Assembly: GCA_037974665.1 (NCBI GenBank)
Contig: CM075766.1
Span: forward strand, 51,220,569 to 51,284,568
Direction: 5' to 3'
Length of the DNA: 64,000 nucleotides
Source: Ehretia macrophylla
Taxonomy: Eukaryota; Streptophyta; Magnoliopsida; Boraginales; Ehretiaceae
Shown here: positions 21,635-33,200 of the stretch, piece after piece
Layout: each line of letters starts with the position of its first letter
Numbering within the stretch: the stretch's first letter is position 1
Program-made: the position numbers and the translations under genes
The notes under the pieces: generated by a model
Seen by the model: only the letters and a program-made list of their open reading frames with translations
Databases searched by the model: none
What the model was told of the DNA's origin: nothing

Positions 21635-22870
21635 ATGCCACCAGATTCGACAATATCCACCGCGTCTCTACCACCTTCAACTCCTTCAACGGAAACTTCT
21701 TCAAACATGTCACAAACTCCTTCTACACTATCGTCGGCAACGAAAACACTTACGGCACTTCCTGGTTTCGTCAATGTAGGAGCCTCTCTAGTTCCATATC
21801 TCACATCGGTATGCTCTCCACTAACCACTGACATGGGTACTCAAGCTTTTCCACAAGCTCTACACTCTCCACAAGCTCCGCTTTCACGTTCATTTCGGTA
21901 TGGTGACAAGTCTCTTGGTGAGGTTAATGCAATTCAAAACCATGGTAAGGAGATGTCATATGTCAATTATCTTGCTGTTAATGCTATTTGGAACTGCCTT
22001 TGTGAATTTACTAAGCCTCCATGTGTGGTTGTGAAGCATACAAATCCTTGTGGTGTAGTTTCACATGATGATGTCATTGAAGCATATAGACTAGCTGTGA
22101 CAGTAGATTCAGTGAGTTTGTTTGGTGATATAGTAGCATTCAACATGGCGTCTTTTTCAGTTGATATGTATGGCAAGTTTGAAGAAATGAAGTATGCGAG
22201 GAAGGTGTTTTCTAAAATGATTGAGAAAAGTTCGGTGTTGCGGACTGCACTTATGGGTGGGTATGTCAAGTGTGGAGGTTTTAATGTTGAGAACGAGTTG
22301 TTTGATGAGTGGGCAAATCTCCCTTGGTGGATTCCGTGGCGGGTTTATTTGACAGTGAGACAAAAGGGTAGGATTAGGGTTTCACGAGCTACATTTACGA
22401 CGCTTGAAGAGGATGTAGTAATTGATGGGAGAAAAATCAATAAAACATCATTTGATAGTAATGAGGATTTGTACAATACATTGAGAGTAGTAAAAGTTGA
22501 GTTAAAGTTGATTTGGCAGCGAAAGCAGCAGATAAATAGTATCCATCATATCTATGTACTGCTTGTTAATATATACGCTACTGCTTCAATGTGGCACAAG
22601 GTGGCCAAAGTGCCAACTATGATGGAGAAGATAGGTTTGTTGTTTTCTCCGGCTTTGTCTGCAACGACTAATGATGGATTGTTTCGACTTGAACTCAAAA
22701 CGACCTACCCGCATCTGAACCTTAAGGACAAGGTTCTTGTTCGAGGGGAGGGTAATATAACGATGACGCCACAATCACATGCTATTGGCAAAGAAGGCAT
22801 AACAAACTCGGGGCACAAAAGGAGTGATCGCACCAAGCACACACCTTCACACCTAAAGAATATTGTGTAA
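21635..22870 (+). CDS. 411-codon chimeric open frame (ATIC/PurH-like, PPR-like, gypsy pol end)
   Basis: Open from ATG 21635 to TAA 22870, ending inside the right LTR. Residues about 1-85 are Ser/Thr/Pro-rich and unrecognised. Residues about 88-170 resemble the formyltransferase/IMP-cyclohydrolase ATIC (HGKEMSYVNYLAVNAIWNCL; CVVVKHTNPCGVVSHDDVIE; AYRLAVTVDSVSLFGDIVAF), with short internal gaps against the family. Residues about 171-225 resemble PPR repeats (KYARKVFSKMIEKSSVLRTA; GGYVKCGG), and about 300-335 a PPR E-type motif (YVLLVNIYATASMWHKVAKV). Residues about 345-375 resemble the end of a gypsy polyprotein. None of these pieces is a complete domain, so any product would be novel; whether it is expressed is unknown. 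Confidence 0.55.
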   Translation: MPPDSTISTASLPPSTPSTETSSNMSQTPSTLSSATKTLTALPGFVNVGASLVPYLTSVCSPLTTDMGTQAFPQALHSPQAPLSRSFRYGDKSLGEVNAIQNHGKEMSYVNYLAVNAIWNCLCEFTKPPCVVVKHTNPCGVVSHDDVIEAYRLAVTVDSVSLFGDIVAFNMASFSVDMYGKFEEMKYARKVFSKMIEKSSVLRTALMGGYVKCGGFNVENELFDEWANLPWWIPWRVYLTVRQKGRIRVSRATFTTLEEDVVIDGRKINKTSFDSNEDLYNTLRVVKVELKLIWQRKQQINSIHHIYVLLVNIYATASMWHKVAKVPTMMEKIGLLFSPALSATTNDGLFRLELKTTYPHLNLKDKVLVRGEGNITMTPQSHAIGKEGITNSGHKRSDRTKHTPSHLKNIV

Positions 22871-23107
22871 CTGCTTGGGAGAGCACATCCTCAACATATT
22901 ATAAAAGCAGCTCATTAGATAAGAAGAAGTAGAGAATCATTTTGCTAAAAGTCTTATTTTTCTTTCTTCTTTACTTTGGAGAGTGGCTTCTCGAATAGCC
23001 TTATTTTCTTTCAATTTTAGTTGTAATTCCTCCTCACATTGCAGCTAATTAAAGCTGAGTAAATAAAATCACCATCTTCAATTTCCTCTATATTTGATAT
23101 CGCTTCA
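22756..23107 (+). repeat. Right LTR of the chimeric element
   Basis: 352 bp; matches 20852-21193 with about 18 base differences and a 10-bp extra block (ATTAAAGCTG, near 23045-23058). The first bases read TATAACG where the left LTR has TGTAACG, so its terminal TG has mutated. Confidence 0.88.
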
Positions 23108-23566
23108 TGACCCCATCAGATACTATACATGTCACAGGTGGAATATTTGGGACTGAGTTGTTGAGTTTGTGAAGCTTGCTGCAAAGAGGAGCTAAGCGAT
23201 TCTTGGATGTGGATTCACACAGAGAAGGAACATCTTGTGTGGCATCAACATCAGATGGTAGAAGGCCATCTGAGATTGTTTCAAATCGAAAATCCAGCAA
23301 GCCATCAAGAACGTTAGGGCCTTTAGACTTGAGCAAGCGTTTGTGGTTAAACTCTGTGTTGATGAAGGTTATGTGAAAGCCTCGATCGTGAAGAAGTTTA
23401 GCTAGTTTAAGCATTGGGGTAATGTGACCTTGAGCTGGATATGGTATGCACACAGCATGAGGCTTGTCATTAGTGGAACCCATCTTCCTCTGTGTCTGTG
23501 TGTGAGTGTATGTTTGTATGAATCTTTCAAAATAATTATGTTCATGAAAACCAAGGGATATCGCAA

Positions 23567-23576
23567 CCTTTTATAG
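23567..23576 (-). promoter_or_regulatory. TATA box of the broken UGT gene
   Basis: On the minus strand CTATAAAAGG lies about 85 bases before the UGT start codon, the normal spacing for a plant TATA box plus a short leader. The promoter thus appears intact although the gene is split. Confidence 0.6.
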
Positions 23577-25384
23577 CCGAATGTGCCCAAGTGGAGTTGT
23601 ATATTTCCTTACAAGTAAATATTCTTAACCACGTACCCATCTATGATATGGGTTAGGCTCCAAATCAAGTTGGAACATCCTTCAAAAAGATAACATTTAA
23701 GATTTAATATTTACTAAATGTCGTGTATAATCACATAAGCTCATTTGTCGTTTATAGGGATGGCTATTGGGGTCGGAGATCTATCCTCACTCCCCGTCCT
23801 TTACCTAAAATTTATTTTAACACCTATCCCACCCCCGCATTCTTCACCCCGCCATCACCCCCATCTTGAATTCCCATGACTAATAGGGATTATCTAGGAA
23901 TTTTTTAATATTCGTTTAAATAGTGCATAAGTTTAATTTGGACCAGATTACTTTAAAATACAAATTAAAAATATAATAAATGATGAATATAAATTTGGGT
24001 GATTAAATAAAATTCAAATATGAATTATATATTGAGTCTTGTGCTTCCAATTAAATAGTACAAATGCCATTATAATAACAGTGTTTTAAACATTTAAAAT
24101 AAGTTATGGCTGAAATTATTGTGTATGGGAACTACATATGGAAAAAGAAAATATTTCTTTGTATTACATTGATATCTATAAAACTTTTCTTTTGTTATTG
24201 CATGTACATATGATTAGCAAGTCTTTAAAATATCACCTTTAATTATATTGTTTGAAATTATTTTGAAACACAGTTAGGAACAGTTAACAAATCTCTTAAA
24301 TCTACAATGATCAACAATGAAATAAAGGTATTCATATAAAATGATTGCAAATACCAAATAATGGCATTTAATGTCTTGATTGAAGGAATTCTTATGATTG
24401 GTCATTTTTTTCTTCTCTATTTTAATAATATTTTATCTAATATCATTTTTCTATATTTTTATATTTACAACTTTAAATTTTATAAAAATATAAGACTAAC
24501 TTCACATGTATACAAGATGGAAAATACTTATTCCTGAATCACCCCTACGTAGGAATCAAAAATTAATCCCCACCCTTCCCTATTTTTCACCCTAATACCC
24601 TACCAATTTAGAATAAAACGAAACGAGTACTTGTAAAATTCATCCCGTTACAGTTCCTACTTGCTCATTTGTGGTTCAAGCGCCTGTCTTGGAACCAAAT
24701 GTACTATTTGTTTATGTTTTCCCACAGCTTAAGGATTGAGATGGCTTGATTTCGCAGTATAGCTGTTCACATGCTTTTTTCTTTGTGGTCGGACCATTCA
24801 CATGCCTTGAACGATGCATAAAATCTCTTTTCCTGTAAAGATAATTTTTCTGCTTTCCATTATAAATGATAAAAGGCGGCTTAACACAAATTTTAATTGG
24901 TTCGAGACAATATTAATTATTAGTGCGTTTTATCCAGAGATCATACAGAGAGTACGCACCGTTTTATCCGATATTAATTATTGGAATATTTGATTTAGTT
25001 AATTTTTAGATATTTAATACTTCTTAACTATGGTTATAAAATTGGTATAGAAGGATTAATTTAATTTATATTATATTTAGTGATACGTGTCATTAATCGA
25101 GACATGTATTGCGTAAAATTATAAACAAAAGCATTAGAAAGTAGCCGTTTATGTATTGAATATCGTTGGAAAGACTAAGGCCAACAAGGATGATTAGGGC
25201 AGGTAATATATTGTTTAAAGTTCAAAGATGCATTGATTGATGTGAAGACCATTTTCCTTTTATATTATTTCGGGTTCATATCAGATGGATTATTAAATAA
25301 CTAATAAAGTAGAATCCTGGGATGGTTGGCTGGAAATAAAGATAAAATATGATATAGTATATATGTTTTTAATTAGTTTGTATT

Positions 25385-25640
25385 CAAGTTATTTATTTTA
25401 AGAATCGGCTGAAATTGACAAGTTGTAGATACTTTCAGAGAAGTAGGTTTTTAGTTGGTTGGATTTTACGATTGTTTTGTACATACTAATTAATGATGTA
25501 TGTGATCAATGAAAACCCTTTTGGATTTTAGCATACAGGAATAGTTTTATAGAAGATACTATATATGCAGGCATCATTCACAATGAAAATAAATTATTTT
25601 AAATAATATTGACAGAATCAAATGGATAGTGTGAGATACG
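25385..25640 (+). repeat. Dispersed duplicate A (partner at 28120-28345)
   Basis: Shares with 28120-28345 the phrases ATCGGCT, ACGATTGTTTTGTA (ATGATTGTTTTGTA), TTTTGGATTTTAGCAT, GGAATA, AGATACTAT, GCAG, CATCAT and AATATTGACnnnATCAAATGG in the same order and orientation. The copies are diverged and of unknown origin. Confidence 0.6.
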
Positions 25641-26330
25641 GTTGTAGACAAATAATTCAAAGTGAATTTATTAAATTATGAGATAGACATTATTTTATCT
25701 GTATTTGAATTCTTCAAACATTCGAAATATGAATATTTTGATATTTGAATCTGAAAATAATATGAAAGAAGTGAGATTCCAAATTACTCTTAAAATTTTA
25801 GAAAAGAATTGTATCTCGTTTGATAAAGATAAGGACAAATACAGAACACAGAATATTTTTTTTCAGTAATATTATTCGCTAAAACTTGAAAAACAAATCA
25901 GTAGCTGAAGTAGTATTATTAAAATTTTAGAAAAATTCTGCTTGTATAGTAAGTGTTTTTGTTTGATGGATTAATTAACTAAGAATATTATAGCGTCATG
26001 TAAATTCCTATGGTGGTAAAATATATATTACTACATATATAGTTAAAAACAATTTCTTTATTTTCTTAAACAAACAAAGAAATACAACATATTCATACAA
26101 TTATTCAAGTTAAATTTCACTAATAACAATCATTTACTTTGTTATAGACATTATGTTCTAATAATTTTTAAATGACTTAGAAATAAAATAAATTTCTATC
26201 TCCTTAATATACATGGAATTGGCGTATACAAACATATATTCATTATCTATAAGCTACTATCTATATTGGTGGAGCCAAGTGGACATGAGGGGTGGACATG
26301 CACACTAGCGGAGGCACATATGGGTCAGTG

Positions 26331-26610
26331 GGGGTTACAGTTCTCACTAACTCATAAAAACGTTAAAATTTTTATGTATTTTTTAAAAAAAAATTAGATA
26401 TTTATGTATTTTTAGTTAAAAAAAATTAATTAGCCCCCACTGAAAAAATAAAAGTACTCGTACAATGAAAAAATTATGGAGTTTAGCCTCTACTGGCTCA
26501 TAAAAATATTAAAATTTCTATGTATTTTTAAAAAAAAATTTAGATATCTATATATTTTTAGTTAAAAAAATTAATTAGCCCCCACTGAAAAAAAAAATAC
26601 TCATATAATT
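26331..26610 (+). repeat. Two-copy tandem unit of an interspersed repeat
   Basis: The block CATAAAAACGTTAAAATTTT ... TTTTTAGTTAAAAAAAATTA then ATTAGCCCCCACTGAAAAAA occurs at about 26354-26455 and again at 26498-26602. Related, more diverged copies lie at about 28630-28740 and 47520-47650. This is a dispersed family, class unknown. Confidence 0.6.
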
Positions 26611-26807
26611 TAAAAATTATAAATTTTAGCATTTACTGACAAAAATTCATGACTTCACCCCAAGACATGCACCCCTGAAATTCAAGTATAGATTCTTGAA
26701 TTTCAACGAATTTATTACAATCTCTTGTATTGGCCTTATTATTTCCAAGCCCACTCCGATCTGAAGCCTGATTGAAGGATCAGATATTATTGTAACTAAG
26801 AGAAAGA

Positions 26808-26838
<31 letters not shown>

Positions 26839-27296
26839 GGGTCCAATTATTTCAAAGCCCCCTCCGAAGGCTGACTGGATGATCAGATTTATGGTAGATA
26901 TTGAAAAGCTAGCTAATACCATCCTCTCTAAAAATAAAAAATTAAAAAATTAAAAAATTAAAATAATAAATAAAAAAAACACTAATGCCATTCTCCAAAT
27001 CAACTTCCAATAGTGGAAAAAAACCGTACATTTTCAAAATGTTCGGATCTAATATGTTATATAATTCATCTATCACACATAATGTGAACATTTTAAAGAC
27101 CTCTCCTTAAGAAGAAGAGCTTGTAATAAACTCGTTGATTAGACGGCCAAGTTATTGCTCACAATAATTTGCCATAAAATTGGTCGGCAATGTATCTAAG
27201 CACTTCAACAAAAAAAAAAAAAAAAATGTATCTGGGCACTTAGTCTAATGGAAGTATTTTTCTTGAAAAAAATAACACATAGAGACAAAGAAGACA

Positions 27297-27497
27297 TCAT
27301 TTTAAACACGATAAGATTATTTCAACTACATGTAATGGTTCTGCGCTCTAAGGACAACTAAAAGTTAAATGGACATGAAACCCCGTTTTTATTTTTATTT
27401 TTGCTTTTCTTTAATTGGAAACTGCCGTTTTGAACACGTTAAAATTATTACAACTACGTGTAATGGTAGCTCCAAGGACGACTATAAGTTAAATGGA
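27297..27497 (+). repeat. Direct repeat pair of about 75 bp
   Basis: The sequence from CATTTTAAACACGATAAGAT to AAGTTAAATGGACA (27297-27374) recurs with about 15% change at 27426-27497. The two copies are separated by a T-rich 50-bp spacer. Nothing coding is seen. Confidence 0.65.
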
Positions 27498-28119
27498 CGG
27501 GGAACTATGTGCCGTTTGACCTTGTTTCGCTTGTTACTCGGAGAGCACTCTTAGTGTATTAATTTATAATACATCTCATCTTAAAATAATAAAAAAAATG
27601 AGAGGATCCTTACCCGCGCTTATATGTAGAAGAAAAGGTGACCATTGCAGTATATTCTCTTCCAATGCGAAGTTGACTATATATGTTCACAAAAGATGTT
27701 ATTAAAGGAGAAAACAAAGGATAATCAGTAATAAAATGCTGAATAAATTTGGGGCAAACTCATAGCCGCTAGTGACCTGTAAAGAAAAATGTAAAATTGA
27801 AAGTATAACGTGGTAGGGATGATGTTGAGGTAATGAATTTGATTATTTTTTTTTACGGCAGGAATTAAATTAAATTTTTTTAGTAAATAATAAAGATTAA
27901 ATTGACTAATTTTAAATAGTAGGGACGAATTTAAAATTTTAGATAAATAATAACCATTTTTATAATTTTTCCTTTCATCTAATAAAGTCAGACTTTGACT
28001 TCTTGAATTAAGAAAAAGAGGGAACCATTTTTGGATGGAAGTACCAAAATTTTATGGGTTGTAATGTAGATGAAAATTTTATGGTGTCCATATAATGTAG
28101 TATGTTTTGTAACCCAAGT

Positions 28120-28345
28120 AGGTTAATTATTTCAAAAATCGGCTAGATCCAATCACGTTTCAAATTTGTATAATATATATAAATACTTGGATTCTATGAT
28201 TGTTTTGTATAAATTTATTATGTATATGATCAGTCAAAGGTTTTTGGATTTTAGCATTATGGAATAATGCTATAGGAGATACTATGCAGTCATCATAATA
28301 AATATATTAACTAATATTGACGACATCAAATGGGTATTTTGGGAA
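28120..28345 (+). repeat. Dispersed duplicate B (partner at 25385-25640)
   Basis: Second copy of the diverged segment described at 25385-25640, about 2.7 kb away and in the same orientation. Confidence 0.6.
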
Positions 28346-28981
28346 TCATACTGCCATTATACTGAGACTCTAATATTCCTCATGAGCTTTAGGGGTTGCT
28401 TATTTTGGACATTTCTTAGCAAGAATTGGATTTTTTTTTTTTTTCTTTTTACTAATTAACCAAGTACATTATTAAATCCAAAAACTTTTAGAAAGTTTAT
28501 CACCTCAAGAAATGTGACATAAACTACCTATACTAAAATGTTTTCATCGACTTTCCAAGTTATACATATAGCACTATTTGGAACACTATTTTTGTACTCA
28601 CATGTGGATTTATACTACGGCAGTGGGCCAAAAAAATGTTTAAACAATCTATATATTTTTTAAAAATTAATTAAATATTTATATATTTTTAGTTAAAAAG
28701 AATAATTAATCCCAACTAAAAAAAATATATATTCATATAGATAAAAAGTAAAGTGTCTTATTCTTTATTAAAAATAAATCATAAATTCGCACTCTATTTG
28801 TATTTCTTACCTATACACATTTTGCATCTAATATCAAATTGTATCACGTTGAACAAATACTCCTCTCTAGATACTTACATCTCGGTGAATTCTTTTGTTC
28901 CTTTCTCGCTAATCACATCATGCCAACCATAGTAAGCCTTCATTCTGTCTTGTGTTATTTGTGAACATCGAAGCATCAAAA

Positions 28982-29066
28982 GGGGTGGTGGCGCAGTTGG
29001 CTAGCGCGTAGGTCTCATAGCTTCTGAGTGATCCTGAGGTCGAGAGTTCGAGCCTCTCTCACCCCA
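28982..29066 (+). tRNA. Elongator tRNA-Met (CAT) with 11-nt intron
   Basis: Acceptor stem GGGGTGG pairs with CTCACCCC-end bases, D arm GCGC/GCGC, anticodon CAT at 29016-29018, T arm GAGAG-TTCGAGC-CTCTC, discriminator A at 29066. The sequence GCTTCTGAGTG at 29020-29030 sits one base 3' of the anticodon, the canonical intron position; plant elongator tRNA-Met genes are known to carry a short intron. CCA is not encoded. A T-run (TTTTTTT, from 29072) follows and would serve as RNA polymerase III terminator. Confidence 0.95.
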
Positions 29067-30230
29067 TAGGTTTTTTTCCCCGCCTCTTTATTAGTTAACC
29101 ATCATGCTCACATACCAAAGTAGTGTAGGTATACTGGAACTCCATAGTGGTGTGCGAATATACGAGGAACATGACCTCTCCATATATAGCCCCTTAGAAG
29201 GCGGAAATCACATAGTACAATGCGTTGTTGAAGTAGAATTCGGGATACAAAACAAATCGATATGCGAACTGGCTAACTAATTTTAACTTGACTCAACCAC
29301 TTGAGTCACTTGAGAACATGATATTGACAAGTTAGACGCCTTGATGGAGCAGGACAATAGGGGTGTAGCATTCCTCCAAATTGTGAAAGGGTGTCCAGAA
29401 ATGGCTTTCCTCTCTGCTGTGTTTTAGTTGGACTACAATTAAGCCTTCTTTCAAACCAAAAAACAAAAAGAGAGTAAATGACTTTTGTGAGGCCCAGAGG
29501 ACAACTTGGTGTAAGATTTTGCACCATCCAAAATAGAGGGATGTGTATATTTATGACCACTAAGTAGCTTAGCAGAAGCTAAAAACTCGTTAATATATTC
29601 TCGTCCTATCTAAATATAAGGTGAAGTAGAAGCGTCGACGGTTTGCTATGAGAAATATGCTGGAGTAGTCGCGGCCTTGTACCATACAGGAGCGATTGTT
29701 GCAGATTTAAATTCCATGTAAAATATAATGTTAAAAATGAGATCTAATTACGATAAATTATTCAAATTATTTTATCATAACTATATAGATAATTCATCAT
29801 CGTCAGATAACGTTGTGAAAGAATCTATGTCCAATTGTTGCACTGCATCTTTTGTTATTGGAATAGGAGACCTCGACTGCTTGGTAACAGACAATAGACA
29901 AAAATGAAAATGTGAAGTAGAATGTCAACCAAGAGTTGTACCCCATTATACATTTCAAACGATTACATAATCAAGAAAGTAACAAGAGGACGTAATGCTC
30001 AATTTCCAGAATGATTAGCAAGCTCTATCTCTAGTCTTGTTTTTCCCCTCCCTTTACTGTAAGTATAGTACAAGATACAAAAACTAACCCCAAAATCCCT
30101 AAAGACTGCAAGCTGCTTCCTGCATATCAAGGAGTCGATGTGAAGATGGCGCGGCAGTTGAAGAATGAAGAAAGATCAATCTAGATAAAGCAAGAAAGAC
30201 GAGCGCAAAGCAAAAGACCGTTCTCCTAAG
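29067..30230. other. Spacer between tRNA-Met and the DnaJ gene
   Basis: No convincing gene. An 84-codon minus-strand frame at 29306-29560 resembles nothing I recognise. The last 200 or more bases before 30230 are probably the 3' untranslated region of the minus-strand DnaJ gene. Confidence 0.5.
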
Positions 30231-33200
30231 CTATCTCCTACTACTGGGAGCTTTGGCTTTGTTTAAGTTGTTGAGCTCTTCAATGAGCTTCCTCTCTTCA
30301 CTGCTCAGTCGTTTTGGAATCTCAACCTGGACTTTAACCAACTGATCACCCCTCATATTGCTTTTGCTAAGAAGAGGTACACCTTTCTTAGCCATCACCA
30401 ATGTTGTCCCTGGCTGTGTGCCGGCTGGAACTTTGAGATCAACCATTCCATCTACCGTAGGAACCTTCAGTGTTGTTCCCAGAATAGCATCAATGTACGA
30501 GACCTTGCAACTGTAAAGAATATTTGTGTCATCTCGTTTCAGTACAGGATCCGGAAGAACTTCTATTATGACAAAAAGGTCTCCAGGAGGTCCCCCTCTC
30601 CTTCCAGCATTACCTTCTCCTCGAACCCTTAAGCGACTTCCAGAATCTACACCAGCAGGAACTTTCAGGCTGATTCGCTTGGACTTCCTCACTCGGCCAT
30701 CCCCACGACACATGCTACAAGGAGTAGAAGTTTCTCCAGTACCACCACATGCAGAGCAGGTCATTACCTGCTGGAAGACACCCAGTGGAGTCCTTGCTGA
30801 GGAGACAACTTGCCCTTGTCCACCACATGTGCTACACGTAGTGGACTTCGTCCCTGGTTTGGCACCTGACCCATCGCAGGTGCCACAGCTCTCAAGGCGA
30901 GTTATTTCAATCTCCTTTTCAACTCCAAATACAGCTTCTTTAAAGTTCAAAACTAGGTTGTAGATCTGGTCTTCACCTTGTGTGGCCCTGTTCCGAGAGG
31001 CTCTTCCTCCCATTCCCATGCCACCCATTCCACCCAGGCCATCAAACAATGATTCAAAGAGATCAAAGGGGTTGCTGAAATCCTATCATAATGAAACCAT
31101 CAGATGTTAGGACATGCAGAAAACTGATGAAAAAGTTACTAGCATGTGAAAGCCAGATTTTTCTTTGCCATGCTCAGCAGAACTCACCCCGGTTCCCATG
31201 CCAGCACCCTTAAGACCAGCCTCCCCATACCTGTCATAAATGGAACGTTTCTCATCATCCGATAAAACCTGTGAGAGAAATCTTGCAGAGTTATAAAATG
31301 CTAAAACAGTAGCATGCAATGACAACTGCATAGAATGGTCAGGAAAATGATATTGTGCACAAGGGTCAGAAATTTACCTCATACGCATTGCTTATCTCCT
31401 TAAATTTCTGTTCTGCTCCAGGTTCCCTGAAGGAAAGGAGGAAATAACAGTTCATATGAGAAACACAGATACAGAATGATGCGAAAGATTCAACAACAAT
31501 CAGACGATCAGAATTATAGCCAGGGAAAACATATGCACACTCTAACACAGTGGACAATCCAATTTTTCTCTGGTCCCAATGCGTACTATTTAAGTTTAAT
31601 CAAGAAGATGCCGGTTGATGAGAACAGAAATCCTTCTCCAAGTGTTTGCAACTAAAGATACGTAACATAATAAGCTGGAAATAAAGTTCATATCAGCATC
31701 TCTTATGCTCAATCAAATGCAGCACGGTAGAAAAGGGGCTAATTTGTAATTCATGCTGCAGTCAATCTTATACAAAATTTTGGTAGCAGAGACTGCTACT
31801 GGAACCACTAAATATGTCAACCTTATTAATAAAAAAACTATTTCAATCTCCATCTTGAAATGACATGCGTGTTTAATAAGCCAAGAGATATAACCTACTT
31901 TATCTGCTATAACACTTTTAGAAGGTAATATATCATGATCAAAGATAATTCCTTCAGGACATCTGTTAGTGTATACAGTCTTATACATGTATTTGCTCAT
32001 TAGTTAGACTTGACAGCTGTAATTAGACTGTAGTTAGTTACATTCAGCACATGACTTATGTGCAGTCATGTGCTGAATTACTTGGAAGAAAAGTCAGAAG
32101 GATAACTGACTTCATTCCTGAAGTCTATACATATGTAAGCACACTACTTGTAATGAGTTGAGAAATGAATACATGAAATTTCCAAAAATATCTTCTTTTT
32201 TCATGAACCACAGGAAATAAGTGTTATCGTTCATGTGAATCAGGTGGACTCACAAGTCACAATGACTTATTTGGGATAAAAGTTGTGTGGCTCTAACAGC
32301 TCAACCGCTAAGCATTCTCGCTCCAATCTGTTTTCTCTGTTCTCCTAAGCTTTTCTAAAGCTCTTTTTCCTTTAATCTACAATTATATTATCTCAAAAAT
32401 TGTTGTTTGCTTATGCATAAATTTTTTCTTTAGAAACTGTCTAAGTTGCACCGACCCCACCTAGTGGGATAAGACTTAGTTTGCTTCAGGCTGTTAAACT
32501 GTCTAAGTTGCCTAATCTATCAAAAAAGTGAGGTTTGAGCATCGTATCATCTCCTTCTTCCATTCACTAAAGTCTCGCATAATGATTTTATAAACATAAA
32601 TGAAAATTCACTGAAGCAGCACCAATGATTAAGACAGCACCAACGATTAAGTTCCACATTGAAAGCAATGAGATTCTGGCAGTGCAACTTACTTATTTAC
32701 ATCAGGATGGTAGCTCCGGGCAAGCTTTCGATAAGCTGAAAATGAAAGGGAAAACAATAAGGAACATCAAGAAAATATATATATATATTTCCTGCAAGCA
32801 AAGGTTCTAGCTCTCCTTTTAGGGTATTTGGATTGGGCACTGCATAAGGTTGGCAAAACAGTATAGCAAGACCATATACAACTGCCAGATGATGCAAAGT
32901 TTCTATATCAGCATAAGTAAAGCATCTTCAGCATTGATCCCATAAATGAATAAAGAACTACAACAGCTCCAGAAAGCCACATAGAACGTAAGTGTATGCC
33001 AAAGGCGTTTCTTGCTAAAGAGTTAGCGCTAAAGACATTATCTCAATATTATTACATCAGCAAACTTGCCAGGATAGTGATACAAGCTAGTAGGTCTTTC
33101 ATGAGAGAGAGATTTTAAAGTGATGCTTAACGAAAAATATTACACTACTCCATCCAAAACTGAATGTCACCCTTTGCCTTGGCAAGAAGTAACAGGAAAG

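Larger units (their letters stand above)
20852..23107 (+). mobile_element. Chimeric LTR element carrying spliced host-gene fragments
   Basis: Two direct repeats (20852-21193, 342 bp; 22756-23107, 352 bp) with TG...CA-type ends flank a 1562-bp interior, and the whole is flanked by a perfect 5-bp duplication TGACC (20847-20851 and 23108-23112). The interior has no gag, protease or reverse transcriptase. It contains host-derived pieces: Toc64/OM64-like (about 21427-21580), ATIC/PurH-like (about 21895-22145), PPR-like (about 22150-22310 and 22545-22640), and near the right LTR a stretch resembling the end of a gypsy polyprotein (LELKTTYPHLNLKDKVLV). The LTR copies differ at about 18 bases plus one 10-bp indel. 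It must have moved with enzymes supplied in trans. Confidence 0.88.
20804..23483 (-). pseudogene. UGT85A: UGT85-type UDP-glycosyltransferase gene, split by two retroelements
   Basis: From the ATG at 23483 the minus strand encodes [20 protein letters not shown], then [20 protein letters not shown] and [20 protein letters not shown]. This is the N-terminal acceptor-binding half of plant UGT85 enzymes, cytosolic transferases of glucose from UDP-glucose to small molecules. His20 in the PAQGH motif is the expected catalytic base. The frame stops making sense after CIVSDGVM (about residue 125) at 23108, where a chimeric LTR element begins. Beyond that element, 20851-20804 continues the same gene (MSFAIKVAEQFGLP) and is then cut by the gypsy LTR. 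The C-terminal UDP-binding half is not in the window. Both visible pieces are otherwise undamaged, so inactivation may be fairly recent. Confidence 0.88.
23600..28981. other. AT-rich intergenic region, no gene seen
   Basis: More than 5 kb without a convincing coding frame. It contains a GT microsatellite (26808-26830), several decayed repeats listed separately, and a stretch at 23757-24680 whose start (GGGATGGCTATTGGGG) resembles a widespread plant interspersed repeat but whose ends I cannot define. Confidence 0.6.

Noticed and set aside
23757..24680. Possible interspersed element beginning GGGATGGCTATTGGGG
   Set aside because: Only the start resembles a common plant repeat; the other end and flanking duplication could not be fixed.
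31963..32215. Possible small solo LTR (starts TGTTAGTGTATACAG) in the DnaJ intron
   Set aside because: Copia-LTR-like wording and an internal inverted repeat (TTCAGCACATGAC...) are present, but no target duplication could be found at any plausible end.
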